From Struthio camelus (taxonomy: Eukaryota > Chordata > Aves > Struthioniformes > Struthionidae): a stretch of DNA of 64,000 nt. This document shows, one piece after another, positions 11,421 through 23,600 of this stretch; the first letter of the stretch is position 1; each line of letters opens with the position of its first letter. Location of the stretch: assembly GCF_040807025.1 (NCBI RefSeq), contig NC_090981.1, forward strand, positions 69,821,645 through 69,885,644, read 5' to 3'. Below the pieces are notes generated by a model. The model was not told the DNA's origin. It worked only from the letters and a program-made list of their open reading frames with translations, and made no database searches. The translations under genes and the position numbers were made by a program.

Positions 11421-13144
11421 TGGGGTAAGGTTTAGCTCAGTAGCATAGCTGTACTGATTTCAGAGCTGGTCTGTCCCTGGAGGCAGGGACATGTGCTGCA
11501 TTCACATGGCAACACACCTGAAGCCCTGCATCTGCAACACATCCACCACACACTTGCCTCTGTTTGTTCGGTGCCCTGACCAGCCGTGTGCTCATACTGG
11601 TTAGTCCACTGGCCAACATTATACAAGTCTAGAAAAAAACTGAGTCCTGACAGAAACCACTGGCAGGAACTATGTTACTCGGTAGTGATGCCAATGTCTT
11701 TAAAAAAAAAGTCCTTTCTGAGATATTTCAAAATGGAATGGAAGGTGGAAGATATGAAAAGGGAACCTCCTCCGCCTCTCTGTAAACTGGCCTCATTAGC
11801 TCTATTTTAGGTCTTGCATTTTGCTCCGGCACAAGACCCTTCCTACTGAGACAGTACTGGAAAGCTCAGGTGATGGGGGAACTGGCATCACCTGTGGGTG
11901 TGACAGACCTGCACCCTTTGGCTCTGCTGTATAGGCACAGGAGAGAAGAGCTGTGTTTGACTGGGGAGCAGCAGGGGCTCCCTGCTACTTTCTGAATCCT
12001 GAAGCTTGTGTCCTGAATGCCCCTAAGAGTTGAGCAAGGTGGCCAGTCTTGAACACTGAATTGCTTCTGGTGACCACTCTGTCAGAAGAAAAGAATTACT
12101 GATGTCATTTCCACATTCATAGATTTGATCACTCTCTTGATGGCCCATACAATAGTAGCATCAACAGAAGCATTAACTTCTGTGAAAAGAAACGTGTCCT
12201 ACTATCTTTGCCCTGTGCCCTGTGCCCCTGTAGTTTGTTCTGATACTTCTTTCAGTATTTTTTTAATGTTTAGATCTTCCTCCTATGTTTCCCTGGTTCA
12301 GTCCCATTTTCTCAGCTACACTCACTTGTATCAGGTTCTGGTACATCTCCATTTCCTTCTCCTTCTTTTCCCGTGTTTCTTCGCTTGTGGTAGATGCTGA
12401 TCCAATGGCTGATCCATTGCTATCCCACTTCTCTATCATCATCCTTCCAATACATACTGCACCTGTGGATCTCTTCTTCCCTTTTGTGGTTTTGCTTTCA
12501 GGAACAATACATCTTAATGTTGGCTGCCAGATAAGCACGGATGGATGGATAGAAATATCCTGGTGTTTTTCCTCCTTTCTGATGTTTCTTATGTTACACA
12601 GGAAGCTCATTCAGACACCTTTCTGTAGCAGCAGTGTTGACCTTTTGGGATGTTCTACTAAGGTTTTCTGCTGGCTCCTGAGGACGAGCCTGTCCCTGTA
12701 TTGTCACTGGATAGGGACCTGTCATATCACCAAACTGTGGGTGCAAAAGTTACGTCTTGGTGCCATGTAAATGGCACAGATCTAGCCACAGCAGACAAGC
12801 AGCTGTCATTATCTGATCCCACATGTGCACCTGTCAAAAGACCAAATACCCATCTACTGTGTATTTGGGGGAACATGAATTTGGTTCATGAAGTGCACTT
12901 TTAGTGAAGAAGAGAAGGGCTGCAAGGTCTCTGTGAAGGAGAAGGTAAGGACTGGGCTGCCGCATTGCATAAGGTTAGATCCTGTCTTGTGTCTGCAAGG
13001 AGCAGATGATGAGCTGGAAAGACTGATCTGATGGGCCAGAAAACATTTGGCACAGACTGGACATCTGTAAGGCCACTAAGCATTATTCTGCCACTGTTTC
13101 AGAGCAAGCAACCTCAGATGGCATCCACCAACATAGCTGGAATC

Positions 13145-13162
13145 CAGCAGCAGCAGCAGCAG
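13145..13162. repeat. (CAG)6 microsatellite
   Basis: Six uninterrupted CAG units in intergenic DNA, not in any supported coding frame. Confidence 0.9.
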
Positions 13163-13411
13163 AAAGGCTCCCAAAGCCAGTATTCTCCTGTCGTACAAGA
13201 TTAACCAAATCACAGAAATTTCACACCCATAATAGCGTACGGCAGACCTCACAGTAAAATCAGCAAAGCTGCAGATAACTATGGTTTCTTTTTCAGAAGG
13301 CCTTTGGTGAGAAATAACTAATAGCTGAAGGAATCTTTGGGAACCTTTGTGAAGGTGAGTTGGTGGGGGGAGGAGAACAGGAAATCCTTCTTTCTCTTTT
13401 CTCTGGCCCTG

Positions 13412-13428
13412 AAGCAAGCAAGCAAGCA
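13412..13428. repeat. (AAGC)4 microsatellite
   Basis: Four tandem AAGC units plus a partial one in intergenic DNA. Confidence 0.85.
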
Positions 13429-16400
13429 AAAGCGACTTTGTCTGCATGGCCCTCTGGGTAATGCTTTTGCAGCTAGCTACTTCTCTTCTCAACATCTGAT
13501 TGAGAGAAAAATGAAGAGTCCCTTCCCTCCCTCCTCATACCTGCAGTGCTGTCTAGGGAGCTTGCACCATTGTTGCTTGCTCTTCTCCTGATTATTCATA
13601 AAGCAGTTTTTCCTGTTTGAAGAACATCTTACGCTGTTTCTCTCCTCCCACTCAGTGAACCTCATGTGTTGCTTGCCTGAGCGTAATATCCATATGATAT
13701 CAACAGAACTAGCAGGAGATTGAGGCTGTCATTCTGGACTAGCTCCACCATTTGCAATGTCATCACAGCTTATTCCACAGCATTCATGCTTTTAGACATG
13801 TAAAATATGAACCTTGTACTTCAGTGGGGCAAGGGCAGTACAGGCTCCCCGGGTCCTATTTGCAATGTATTAAAGGAAACCCATTTAAAATATTCAGTCA
13901 AATATCCATGTGGGCAAACAGTTCCTAACCTTCCCCTGGTGCTCTGTGGCAGGATGATAACCGTGTAGATTAATCCTCTCTCCCTATTATTTTCTTACTA
14001 CTGTGCTTTTAAAACTCAAAATGAAAAGTCATTTATTGAGGCTTTTATTGTAGAGCTACATGACCTTTACAACACCCACACAAGTATTAGATACACCGAA
14101 GTTTCTTTAGGAGAGAGAAGAAAAAAGACATAATGGAGCTGAATCCCTGCAGTTTACTCTTAGGTTATGTGAGGTTGAGCTGTGGGAGTTATATTAAAAA
14201 GTTCCCCCAATAAGAACTGCATACAAAAGAAAACCCAGTCAATTTTCTCTTGCTACATAGTCTATAAAGAATGGATTGGGGAACATACTGCCTGGTTTCT
14301 GATGGTGTCCTCCATCTTGCAGTCTCCTTCAAGTGGATAAACATTCAGAGGCACATCTGAAATAACATCAGCTCCCTTCTGAAGCTGCATCCTCTGGAGA
14401 CCTGGGTCAAGCAGTTTGTAAAGCAAGTGCGTGCGTAACGGCTGGGAATACGTACCAAAGTGCTGCAATGCTCTGTACACCCAAGGCTAGTCAGTCATGG
14501 AGAGAGATTCAAATGCTAAAACTTAGCACTTTCGGTTTTTGTTTGGTTGGTTTTTTCCCCAAACTTGAACCTGAAGAATAATCTAAGTTTTATGGCAAGG
14601 ATCTGTCTTCCTGAAGAGGTTGAAAAAAATGCTACAGTCACTTTGGTTAAAAGTTTTGCCAACTATTCTGCATTCCAGGCCTATCTACCCATATTTCAGG
14701 GCCAGACTGACCTTTTTCTATGCCAAGGACTTTCTTCTTGTGAGGGTCATTGTTATTTAAGATCTAAAGCTGGAACCAGAGTCTGCAGCTGATTCCCAGC
14801 AACTGTGCACTGTTTTTCCAAAAGCTTAAGGTCAGCTCTTTTCCTGAATCCTTGGAGGACTGATGTATTCTGATTCATTCACTGATGCATCTGAACACTC
14901 CTGAAGGTTTGGGTGAAACTTTCAGAAGTACCTGAGGTTCCACTTTGGAACGGACTGAGGAGGCCAATTTCTATTGAGCAATGACGTTCTAAGTATTCAA
15001 GACACATTTTGGAAAAAAGAGCATCTTAAGCGTTGAGCGCCCACTATTTTGTGGATGTGGACCTATGCCCTGAAATACCTTAGGTGTTGTGGAAAATATT
15101 ACCAGTGGAGCTGGGGTAGTGCACTTAAAAATTGGGAAAGAACAGGTAAAAATCATCAATTTATCTAGAGGGACATATACCTTTAAAAACTCAATGCCTA
15201 TAAGCCATTCATGTGATTACTTTTGAACAAGAAACATCCTGTAGAAGCTTTATTGATTCTCCATTCTTGAGTGTTTTATCATTGTTAGTCTGTGTAACAG
15301 AACTTAAATCACAAAGCATTAGTTCATCAGCCTAAATTACTGTGGTGGCCCTATGAAAAGCATAACATTTTAAAATTGCTATTAGGACACGGTGCAATTT
15401 ATTCATTCTGTGTGTGCTCATGAACATCTATTAATATAACAACGCAACTGCTAGCAACAGGAATTAACCTGGAAGTGTTCCAGTTTCTGATTTGCTGATG
15501 TATCTTCTGTGATCAGAAAACAGATTTATTAAACTTGCTCATGAAAACTTTGAATGGGTCCTTTCTGTGAAAAGCTGAAAAACAGAATTTGGCTCAGATT
15601 AAAATGCTGCGAGACAGGTAAGATGTTTCTCCCATTCTTCTCGATGGGCCATTAAATCTAAAGCCCAGTGAGAATATTGTTTACCCTACTGATAACTGTG
15701 ATTTCACTGCCGATTGTGCAGACATCCAGCTGATGCATATTGGAAACAAAGGTACATCAGGGTAAAACCATGGTTCTAGTACGTGAATCTTTCCTGTGCC
15801 ATTGAAGTCAACTGCCATTAATAGGACCAACTTTCTCCTCCCAGTCTAACTTCTTAGCTTAGACCTTTGTTTAAAGTTGAGATTAAATGCGCTCAATTTT
15901 CATTATTTTTCAAAGAGCTGGGAAATACTTCCTGATACATAGTATATAAGTATCTTGTATAACAGCAAGATTAAGGAGGGTAGAGTGGCTAGTTACCAGT
16001 CTACAAATGAGAGCAATTATTAAAAAAGTCTTTTTTTTTTAAATCTGACATGGACATTTAGACATGGGCAGACATATGGCACATTAATTACCATTTCCCT
16101 TGTTCTTGACACGCACCCTGGAGCTCTCTTAGTATCCTGTCAGCCTACTTGAATTCTAAATTCTTTATACTATAGTAAGACCTGGAAATTTAAACAAGGA
16201 AATGGGATTTTTTTGAGAGGGTCCTACATAAAGAAGATATTCCTATATAGAGAAGATATTATGGCCACAGAGTTCCTATGTGTCAGACAGACAGCTAGGA
16301 GGGCAGAACAAGAAACCTGAGCAAGCGCTCAGCTGAAAGAGGAAGAGGTAACAAGGAAACATAAAAAGCAAAGTCTCTATTCTCTAATTCCCTTAGATAT

Positions 16401-17748
16401 ATCAAAGAGCAATGATATGTGTGTACCATGACTGAGCAAGGCATTAAAACTTGGCTTTAAGCTGAGGTAAGCAGTTAAGCTTTTTCTCCTTTTGGCAGCT
16501 ATTAATGTGTAATTATTTCAATGCAATTCACTTGTAGCTGAACTCAAGGGTAATGACTGAATTTTAACAGGATCTTGTGTCATTATTATAATTGAAGCTT
16601 TTGTTCTAGTAGAAGTAAATGACTGCTTTAAAACAGTGTATTGCTAAGTTTTCCTATTATCATCACTCAGAAATTCCACTGATAGAAAATCAGGAATTGT
16701 GATTTGCTCAGTGTTGTAATACATCAGCAGTATAATATGCCTATTAATAAACAAAATATGTTCAATAAACTCCTGAGCAGTGGAAAAGCAACCAATTTAG
16801 TTGGGAAATATGTCTATTTAATTCAAATATGATGGCCTGTTATTATATAATGCTCCACATACATACACATTTACTTCACAAGATTAATAATAAGAAAATC
16901 ACAATTAGCCTTTGAGTAGTAAATAGCAAATTCATCCAAATAGCAACATAACCAGAATGTGCTCTGAGTCCTTAACTAATATGGTCCATCAATGGGCTTG
17001 GTGTACAGGGACGCGCTCTATGGGCTTCTCCACAGAGGAAAATATTATAAAAGATTCATTCTTGTTTGTTACCGGAGGACGTGAACGTGATCTTCTTTTC
17101 TTTGGAAAGTAGCACAGAGCCTTGCAATGTACTGCGTTCCATGGATATGTGGAGCATAAACATCATGATTCAGCTCTATGGATTCTACTATGGTTATTTT
17201 GGCCAACAGGTGTGAAGAACATTGTCTCCAAGTTTTTGACGAATGAGTAAGGAAGAAAGGTAGGACTCAGTCCTGCAAATAACTTTGCAGAGATGGAACG
17301 CTGGTCCCAGATGGGAGCTCCAAGAATCCCTCTGAGCTTAGTCACTTGCAGGATTAAGACTTACTTCTTTCCAGGCAAGGATGATATTCATAGTCTCTGT
17401 GCGGTCATCAGTAGTGAACACACAAAGTAAATGCAATAAGGTGACATTTTTAGGCAGGCATGAAATAGTAACAAAACTAAGGTTCTCTAAGGTTGCAGTG
17501 GGGTTTGGTTTACCAATGCCCTGTCTCCTAGAGATCAGAAATATGAGGAAGCTAAACGCTAAAAAGTGGAAAGGAAACGGAAGCAAATTTCCTTCCCAAA
17601 GATGTTGCAAGGCACAATCATAATTGTTGTTTCCTGAACGGCCAGAAGCCATCTGCTCTATAAAGCTAGGGAATCACTTTTCAGCTCGTACATGAAAAGT
17701 GCCTTAGGCAAAGTAAAGGTGGCCTGCAAACATATATGCATGCTGATG

Positions 17749-17762
17749 CACACACACACACA
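17749..17762. repeat. (CA)7 microsatellite
   Basis: A short CA dinucleotide run in intergenic DNA. Confidence 0.9.
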
Positions 17763-19431
17763 GAGCATCCAGATCAGGCAGCAGCCCCAGAGTAAACCTT
17801 CTATTCTTAGCAGGGCATGAGGGAATTCAAGTTCAATGGCTATGCCAGGCCTCTCTCACCCTTTTATGCAGGTTTCTTACAGTGTCCCCTGGGCTGTGAC
17901 ACGCAAGCAGCCTAGTCACTAGGATGTGTTATGTTGTCCAGCACACCACTCCCACACACGGCTACAGAAGAATTGGAAAGCCCTGTGGTAGACTTGCCTT
18001 CCCATATTCGCACTCTCTTTTGATGGAAAGCTGTCTGGAGCAGACCATTGCTCAAAGCCTCTGCGATCACCACAGAAAGGTAAAGGGCTAATAAGAAATG
18101 TGATGGGGGCCAGCTTCATGCTAACTGCTTGGGCGCTGACATGCGTGCCCCAACTGACACAACTGTCCCAAGTGTTGGAATGTGCCAGAGCCCACGATAT
18201 GCCCCATTCCCAACATCTTACTTTCTCTACAAAGCCAGCTAGAACTGCACTTAGCAATCAGCATCAACACACAACAGAATTCCAGGCACAAATAAACAAG
18301 GCACTGACTATTGTCAGGCGGCAGTGGAAAGCGGCTTGCTGTAATCCTCATTTCTAGAGGCCTTGGCTGGCTACATACTGTTTCTCATTCCCTCATACGC
18401 ACTGACTTCATTTGGGCTGGGAGAGAGGTGTAGGTAAACAGACTGGTTCCTAGTTTGAACAACTGAGAAACCAGAGCAAGGGGGCTTCCCTGTGAACATC
18501 CCTTCCTCACTGTATAGCCTGTGTCAATAAAACCATCTGTCTCATTTGTGCCCCATCTCCCTCTGCCTGTTGTATTTGCTGACTCTTCCAGAACTTCTGC
18601 TCTATCTACTTTTCTACCTCCAGTCTCTTGCGACTCTTCAGATTCTCCACAATAGCAACACATTGCCATTCAACTTTATTTTAAAATGAATGATTGCCCA
18701 TCCTCAGCACACTGTAACTGTTTTGTAAAGCTTTCATTCTTAATGTTTTGTCTCAGATTTCAGTCACAGTCTGGTCTCTGAGCAGGGATTCAGCTCTGTA
18801 GACTCAAAGATAGACTCTTTATCCATACATCAGTCACAGACTCTCCTGAATTTTCAACTTCTTTTTGCATTTTCTATTTAAAAACTCATCTTTCAAATAG
18901 TCTTTCATGTATTTCATTTTATGTGGACTGCAATACCACTCACATTTCTGCCATGATGTTTTGTAATAGTCTCCTCTGCCTAAGTTAGTAGAAAACTATT
19001 AAAAACTCACAGTTCTGGAGGGCTTCATCCAATGAAACATTAGATGTTTACAATGTAGTTGTCTGTCTGACACTCTGTGCTTCCTTTACACTCAATGGAG
19101 AGAAATAGGCACTTTTTGGTTCAGTTCATCTAACCTGTTTTAGATGTCTGTTTTTCAGATGACCTGAATCTTGCTCTAGATCCCACTGCCCAGACCTCAA
19201 CTGACTGTAAGAGGGGCCCAGGATGACTAGCCCAGGTCTTCACATCTATACTGCAGTCAGATAGTTTCTATCCCTAGTGTCAGCTAGCCCCCTACACTTC
19301 CCCTCTTATTAGCACCCACAGTTTATGAATACAAAGCAGAACCTACTTTGAAATCTCTTTATCTTCTTTCAGCACTGATAGGACTCTTGCACTCCCGGCT
19401 TCTATAAGGGTGTCGGTTCTTGGCACCACAT

Positions 19432-20360
19432 TTTATTTAATAATCACTCGGAATTAAGAAGTCTGACACTGTTCAGTGGTTGTATTCTGTGTGTCTGGCA
19501 CTGCAGGATGGGCTTTTCAACGGCCAAGCTCCAGTAAACTTGTTGCAGTGCTCCAACATGCATAGTTCCCTCCTTTGGCTTCCAATCTCCACATAAGCTA
19601 CGCTTAAGTATGATGGAAAACAGCATCTTTTTCCAGTTCTGGCACTGTCTAGGCATTCTGGGTAAATCATGCCTCTTTAGCAGTTAAGTATTGGCCCAAG
19701 GCACCTGCTATGTTCCTTCAAAAACATCTCTATGCTACACAGAAAAGTCATCATGCGTATTTTAATTGTAAATATTGCAAGGTACTGAAATATCCTCCAT
19801 CTCTTAATGGCTTATTTCAGATGGTAGCTTTCTGGCAGCCTGGAGACTCCTGACCTCTATGCTACAACAGTATCAGTGCAAGTGCAAAAGTACTCCACCA
19901 CGGGGTTAATTGTAGAGTCAAGAAAGCAATTGTTCTAGAACAGCCTGAATAACAATATTAGTGCAAAACCTTTACTAAGTGGCATCTTAGATATATTGAT
20001 GTTTACATAGCAGCTGAACCCACAGGGTCACTGGCATAAACACGTATGAGGGAAGATGTTCTCTAATGACCTTGTTGTGCACAAAGTCTAAGACTCAAAA
20101 TGTGCAGGTATAAGCATATAGAAGAATTGCAAGATAATCCGGGCAGACGGCTTAGTTTGTCTTCAAAACCTTCACCTGGTGTTAACTCTTACCTAGCTAG
20201 GTCATAGAGTCAGCTCCTTTCTTTGCTGCTGGCATTAGCATCAGCATGGCTTCAAAACAATGTCAGAAGGCAAAGGACTCAAGTTATCCCCCCCAACAGG
20301 TCATCAGCACCTATCACACTACTACATGTCCTCAAGAAGTTTTCACAAGTCGGGCCAGCG
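19432..20360 (-). other. ALPK2: Probable ALPK2 3' untranslated region
   Basis: On the minus strand the sequence after the ALPK2 stop codon runs to a canonical AATAAA at 19432-19437 (TTTATT on the plus strand), about 925 bases downstream. A GT-rich stretch follows it, as expected for cleavage and polyadenylation. A weaker ATTAAA lies at 19761-19766 and could end a shorter form. No splice or coding signs appear in between. The stop codon is certain; which poly(A) signal is used is inferred. Confidence 0.5.
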
Positions 20361-20604
20361 CTACTCAATGCTCCGAAGAAATGAAGTCTCCGTTCTCTTA
20401 CTTTCTTGGGCGCTGGGCACTGTTTTCTTTACAGTTGTTGAGTTTGGCAGAGTTTTGCTTTTTGTGGATGTTGGCTTCCTCTGTTTTTGATGAGTGGATC
20501 GGAGAGATTTCAATCCCAGCATCTCACAATACTTATTGCACTGGTGAAGGACTCTGAACTGCTCAATGAAAGAAACGGAGCAGTTGCCTTTAAAACCTTT
20601 GTAT
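20361..20604 (-). CDS. ALPK2: ALPK2 last coding exon (exon 13): end of kinase domain, stop
   Basis: The acceptor TTTGTTGCTACAG ends at 20605 and the stop codon TAG is at 20361-20363. The exon codes for the glycine-rich loop (YKGFKGNC) and the zinc-binding H-x-C-x3-C signature: His at 20544-20546, Cys at 20538-20540 and Cys at 20526-20528. These are equivalent to the structural zinc ligands of the TRPM7 kinase. After GLKSL the protein ends in a lysine- and serine-rich tail of about 46 residues, close in style to the human C-terminus. The first base completes the Gly codon split with exon 12. Confidence 0.95.
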
Positions 20605-23600
20605 CTGTAGCAACAAAGGAAAAAAAAAATTGAAATAGGATTTCAAGATTTATTGTCAGCATAGGGGAGATAAGAGTATGACTGTTGACTCATAAGTAAC
20701 TTGGAAACAGTAAGTAAGTCTCCTCCACTCATGCTGTGTTGAGAAGCATTAACTCTCTCTCACAGATAATCAAACTGAGCCATGGAGATGTGACAGAAAC
20801 TAGGTAGCCAGTGGTGACTCACTCCTTTGGGCAAGTAATAGACCTTGAGACTTTATACCTCAGCTCCCCTCCTAGAGTCGTGCTCCAGACACATCAGCAG
20901 AACATAATGCCCTCAGGCCAGCCTGCTGCTGTTCAGCAAGAAACTCTCTTTATATCATGTATTGATCCTGATTCAAAAAACTAGTGGGAGCAGAGTAACA
21001 CACTGCCAGCAAAGGGCAATAACTTAGGCTGAAGGATTTTGATTAATTTATCATGAATATTCAATGAACTATTGGGTCTTCGTGGAAACAAAGGCTAAAT
21101 TCCCTGTGAATGCCAGTGGCAACAAATAATTCAACCAGCTGTCGTTAAAACACCTTCCACTGTCATGGTGTGTCACCGCCGGAAGCTGCAGCACTGTATG
21201 CAACACAGATGCAGTTGCCAGTGTCTGAACAGATAACGAGGCTCTGTGCAGACAGCCTTTGGGCAGCATCTGTGCACTCCTGGTATCTGAAATTCTCCAT
21301 TTCTGCTGCAAGACCGATTGAAAGGCTTCGTTTCTCCTGCCCTTTGTGTAGGTGTACTCTACTGAGCTGGCAGAAATATTAATGATAAGGAATCTCCAGG
21401 GCTATAAGTTAAGCGAAAGGTTTCACTGCAGTGACTGATGGCTACTTTAATTTGTGGCTGCAAAATGACCACATACTCTTTCTCTTCCTCTCTCTCTTGC
21501 TTTTTTTCCCCCAGGTAGCCATTTTGTTGCAGCTAATGGAAATTGCATGTGTTCTTCTCCCTTACAGGAAGTTTAAGTGCTATGATATTATTCATTTATT
21601 TCTGGAAATAATCTTGGCATGAAAAAAAATCACCCAAAAAGTCCACTTTTATTATGAGCTAAAGAGAAGTCTGTGTACCAGCTAAATTACAAGTTCTTAC
21701 ATCTAGTAATATTTGTGAGCAATCTGTACTGTTGCAGTACTATTAGCTATTGATCCCTCAGAACTTCTTAGTAGAATAAAGGACACCTAAACTCACTAGC
21801 TGAGTCACAAATTTTTATAAGGGGTCCTTGATTCCTGGTTCCTTAAATTTAAGTGATACAGCTGGAGACTGCTGTCATTCCAGTGTGCGCACATTCTTCT
21901 CATGCAAGGCAGTCTGACTGCAGTTGTAAGTTTGTGCGCTCAGCGCACAATTTAAAATCAAAATGTCTCAAGTGCAGTATCTGTAAAGTTGTGTACTGAA
22001 GATCAGTGGCCAGACTGGAAAGGATGAATTTAATTTAGCTAGTCGCTAGCATCTGAACTGGTTAAAGAGCAAATATTCATAAACTGCACACATTGTTTTC
22101 ATAGCTGTATTTGGTATCTGTCACTTGCTGTATGTCTTTAAAGGGACATCTAAACAAAGAGCAAAAACAATAGCATGCGCTCAGAATACACTGTAAGAGT
22201 CACTGTAAACAAACATCTGAAGGCTTTGCTAACTGACTTTAGCTTTAGGATTCAGCAAATGCCAAAATCATTTTTAGTAAAGAGGTAAGAACATAAATGC
22301 ATTGTGAGCAAAACAAGAGACCAGAACATCAGTATCAAAAACATGTCATTATTTTTCTTTCACTAGCTCTGCTCATAAATCAAGCCATCCTCATTTCCCT
22401 TCCCTTAAAATAACAGGCTTGCATTCGCTCTTGGGGCTAGAGATGTGGCCCAGGCAATGCTCCTTGTCCATTCTGGAAGCTGAGAGGCACGAATGAGCCT
22501 AGTTTGGCTCTGCACTGTGCAAACAGCTCCAGCTCTTATAATGGGCCATAGAAAAATTAATCTACAGATGTGAGAGCAAAGTTTTGCATCTGAGTTCTCC
22601 CAGCTGTTTGCGCTTTGTTAGTCACTGCTCCCACAGAGCCCTCCTTACCACGCACTTCCAGACTGTTTCATTTGTTCTGCAGGGGCCTAATGACCATAGC
22701 GCTGTTCTTGTTTGGCAGGACTTGTGGGCTTAATTCAAACCATTCTGTGCTGCCCGAGCTGGTGGTACGTGCAACAGGGAGGAGGTCAGCGTTAGTGAAT
22801 GGCGTCTAAATTCAGTGGTCCATATATGGCTTTCATATGCTTTGTGTTCAGTAACGTAGAACTACCCATCAGTCTAGGCCTTGAAAAATAGTAAGCTATT
22901 ATTTTGTACAGCATGGGTTATTAATTCACTGATTAAATAACCGCCAGATAAAACCAAGTACCGAATTCCTGTCTCGCAAATCTGAATAACTGGGGGTGGG
23001 CACAAACCAAATCGTGCTTGAATCTGAGGAGGGGGGTGTCAAATTTAGCTCCAGGTTTAAACTCCACAACGCCTGTTGTTGCCACCTTGGGCCAAACCAA
23101 ACCTGTCAGTGCCCTGAAACCAGACCTGCAGATCCACGTGGCAAACAATGCTCCTGCTACCCAGAATGTCTGCGGGGCGCCGTGTTCGCGACTCCTTCGT
23201 GCTTGCGCTTGCCGCCCCCGGCTACTTGCGCACAGCTGCTGACCTGGCTCACTGCTTGCACTGAAAAGCCGACCACCGCCTTCTCTTCTGTTTGTTTAGG
23301 TTCGGCAAAGAATATGTGAAATATCGTCTTTAAAGGATTGATTTCCTGACTCTGGTGCGCCCCAGTGGCTGAACTAAAAACACTTTTCAGGCTTTTGTGA
23401 TGCTAGGTGAACCTCGCCCCCTAGCGATGGCAACTTTTTTGCAGCCACTTCAGCGCGTTAACAACCTGCCCTCTGCTTTCGAGGTCCTCTGCTCTTCAGT
23501 GCGCAGACACAGAAAGGATAACAGATCAGAATTCATTTGAAGGGTGTTAACTGTCGAAAACACCAATCTCCCCACAACTTCCACAGGAAACAGAGGAACA

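Larger units (their letters stand above)
9910..19431. other. Intergenic between MIR122 and the ALPK2 3' end
   Basis: No protein gene is supported. The longest frames (12285-12770 plus, 13076-13495 minus) have no recognisable domains, splice context or homologue known to me. The stretch holds small simple repeats (CAG, AAGC and CA runs, listed separately) and a segment at about 10880-11420 that resembles an interspersed repeat. The rest is unremarkable unique AT-rich DNA between two convergent transcription units. Confidence 0.5.

Noticed and set aside
13076..13495. 139-codon minus-strand frame
   Set aside because: It includes a translated microsatellite (the CAG run gives poly-Leu on this strand), has no recognisable domain, and competes with an opposite-strand frame.
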